From JAFDXJ01 sp039811225 (GTDB taxonomy: Bacteria > Bacteroidota > Bacteroidia > Chitinophagales > Chitinophagaceae): a DNA stretch of 64,000 nt. The stretch is taken from positions 1 through 64,000 of the forward strand of contig JBDHYG010000003.1 of NCBI GenBank assembly GCA_039811225.1, given 5' to 3'. The notes under the pieces were generated by a model. The model saw nothing but the letters and a program-made list of their open reading frames with translations, was not told the origin of the DNA and searched no databases. Position 1 is the first letter of the stretch; every line of letters starts with the position of its first letter. The position numbers and the translations under genes were made by a program. Positions 63,179 to 64,000 of the stretch are shown in pieces.

Positions 63179-64000
63179 TTATTTTTTCCGAAAGAATAAA
63201 CGGATCGGAATCCCGGAAAAAGCAAAATGTTCCCGCAATTTATTTTCTAAATAATTTTTATAGGGTTGCTTAATGTCATCCGGGAAATTGCAGAAAAATG
63301 CAAAGGAGGGAATAGCTGTTGGTAATTGTGTGACAAATTTTATTTTAATGGAATGGCCACGCACCACCGGCGCATGATAGGCTTCAATGGCTTTGAGCAT
63401 AGTGTCATTCAACTGGCTGGTCGGGATCTTGCGGGTTTTATTGGCATACACATCCAGGGCAATTTCGATGGCTTTGAAAATCCTTGTTTTCTCTTTGGCA
63501 GAAATAAATAATATAGGCACATCTGTAAATGGGGCAATCTTTTTTTTGATCTTCATTTCAACATCACGTGCCGTATTTGTTTCTTTTTCTACCAGGTCCC
63601 ATTTATTTACTAAGATGACAATTCCTTTTCCCTTTCGGGCAGCCAGGGAAAAGAGGTTCACATCCTGGGAAGCTATTCCTTTTACTGCATCCACCATCAA
63701 TAAACAAATATCTGCTTCATCCATGGCACGAATGGCCCGAATGATGGAATAAAATTCCAGGTCATCTTTATCTTTATTTTTTTTGCGGATACCTGCGGTA
63801 TCAATCAGGATAAAATCTTTTTGAAATAAGTTATAGCGTGTATGAATCGTGTCTCGTGTGGTGCCGGCAATATCGCTGACAATGGTACGCTCTTTTCCGA
63901 GTAAGGCATTGAGCAATGAAGATTTGCCTACATTCGGCTGGCCCATAATCGCAATTTTGGGCAACTCATTTTCTTCAATAGTCTGCTCAGATTTTTCTTC
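63179..64000 (-). CDS. der: Ribosome-assembly GTPase Der (EngA), C-terminal part only
   Basis: Reverse-strand frame open through the right edge: the acidic linker EEKSEQTIEENELPK comes first, then the second G domain (GQPNVGKSS, TTRDT, DTAGIRKK, NKWD, SA) and the C-terminal KH-like domain ending FAFSGIPIRLFFRKK. The first G domain lies beyond the window. Der binds the 50S subunit and is essential for ribosome assembly. Confidence 0.96.
   Translation of the reverse strand, partial: EEKSEQTIEENELPKIAIMGQPNVGKSSLLNALLGKERTIVSDIAGTTRDTIHTRYNLFQKDFILIDTAGIRKKNKDKDDLEFYSIIRAIRAMDEADICLLMVDAVKGIASQDVNLFSLAARKGKGIVILVNKWDLVEKETNTARDVEMKIKKKIAPFTDVPILFISAKEKTRIFKAIEIALDVYANKTRKIPTSQLNDTMLKAIEAYHAPVVRGHSIKIKFVTQLPTAIPSFAFFCNFPDDIKQPYKNYLENKLREHFAFSGIPIRLFFRKK

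Overview
The window looks like a chromosomal segment of a Bacteroidota bacterium, most likely Chitinophagaceae or a close relative. The evidence is a moderately AT-rich sequence, TAnnTTTG-type promoter elements, type IX secretion genes (a SprE/PorW-like TPR protein and a PorP/SprF protein), a Bacteroidota-style atpBEFHA cluster whose subunit a has a long N-terminal extension, and many lipoproteins and signal peptides of Bacteroidota type. The family assignment is inference; the phylum is well supported.

Layout. 1-9.8 kb is housekeeping: the start of a GH3 glycosidase, a NUDIX hydrolase and dapF, tRNA-Cys, rocD, a BlaI/M56 sensor-regulator pair with a tandem operator, a sterol-desaturase-like protein, a GNAT acetyltransferase and an ABC exporter. 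9.9-14.1 kb is atpBEFHA, closed by a bidirectional terminator shared with tRNA-Leu; atpG does not follow. 14.3-28.2 kb is a core block: a LuxE-like protein, a UbiA-like membrane protein, an M42 peptidase, a GATase, a CbpA/CbpM-type chaperone pair, an operon with a thioesterase, a SprT-like protein and AtpZ, then SprE/PorW-like and PBP1A.

28.7-37 kb is an accessory island. It holds a type I restriction-modification operon in which HsdM and HsdS are fused, a KilA-N protein gene sits between hsdMS and hsdR, and the HsdR nuclease motif reads E-N-N instead of E-x-K. It also holds a GIY-YIG protein, long inverted repeats and a gene remnant. 37.2-42.3 kb holds two lipoproteins (one an amidohydrolase), an AraC regulator, a DUF1772-like membrane protein and a cupin, with loose spacing. 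42.3-49.0 kb is a seven-gene operon that accounts for a non-phosphorylating L-fucose pathway: uptake, mutarotase, dehydrogenase, lactonase, dehydratase, second dehydrogenase and FAH-type hydrolase. 49.1-51.4 kb holds Crp/Fnr, pirin and RidA-like genes.

51.6-59.8 kb is the most interesting part: three tightly coupled genes for a PLD-domain/SNF2 helicase, a DUF1016 (YhcG-like) PD-D/ExK nuclease and a 1243-residue PglX/Eco57I-like DNA methyltransferase. No other BREX or DISARM component is visible. Right after it (59.8-62.06 kb) comes a REP/RAYT element: composite palindromic repeats arranged as hairpin A, palindrome B and inverted hairpin C, on both sides of a Y1 HUH transposase gene and an EVE-domain gene. 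The window ends with porP/sprF and the 3' part of der.
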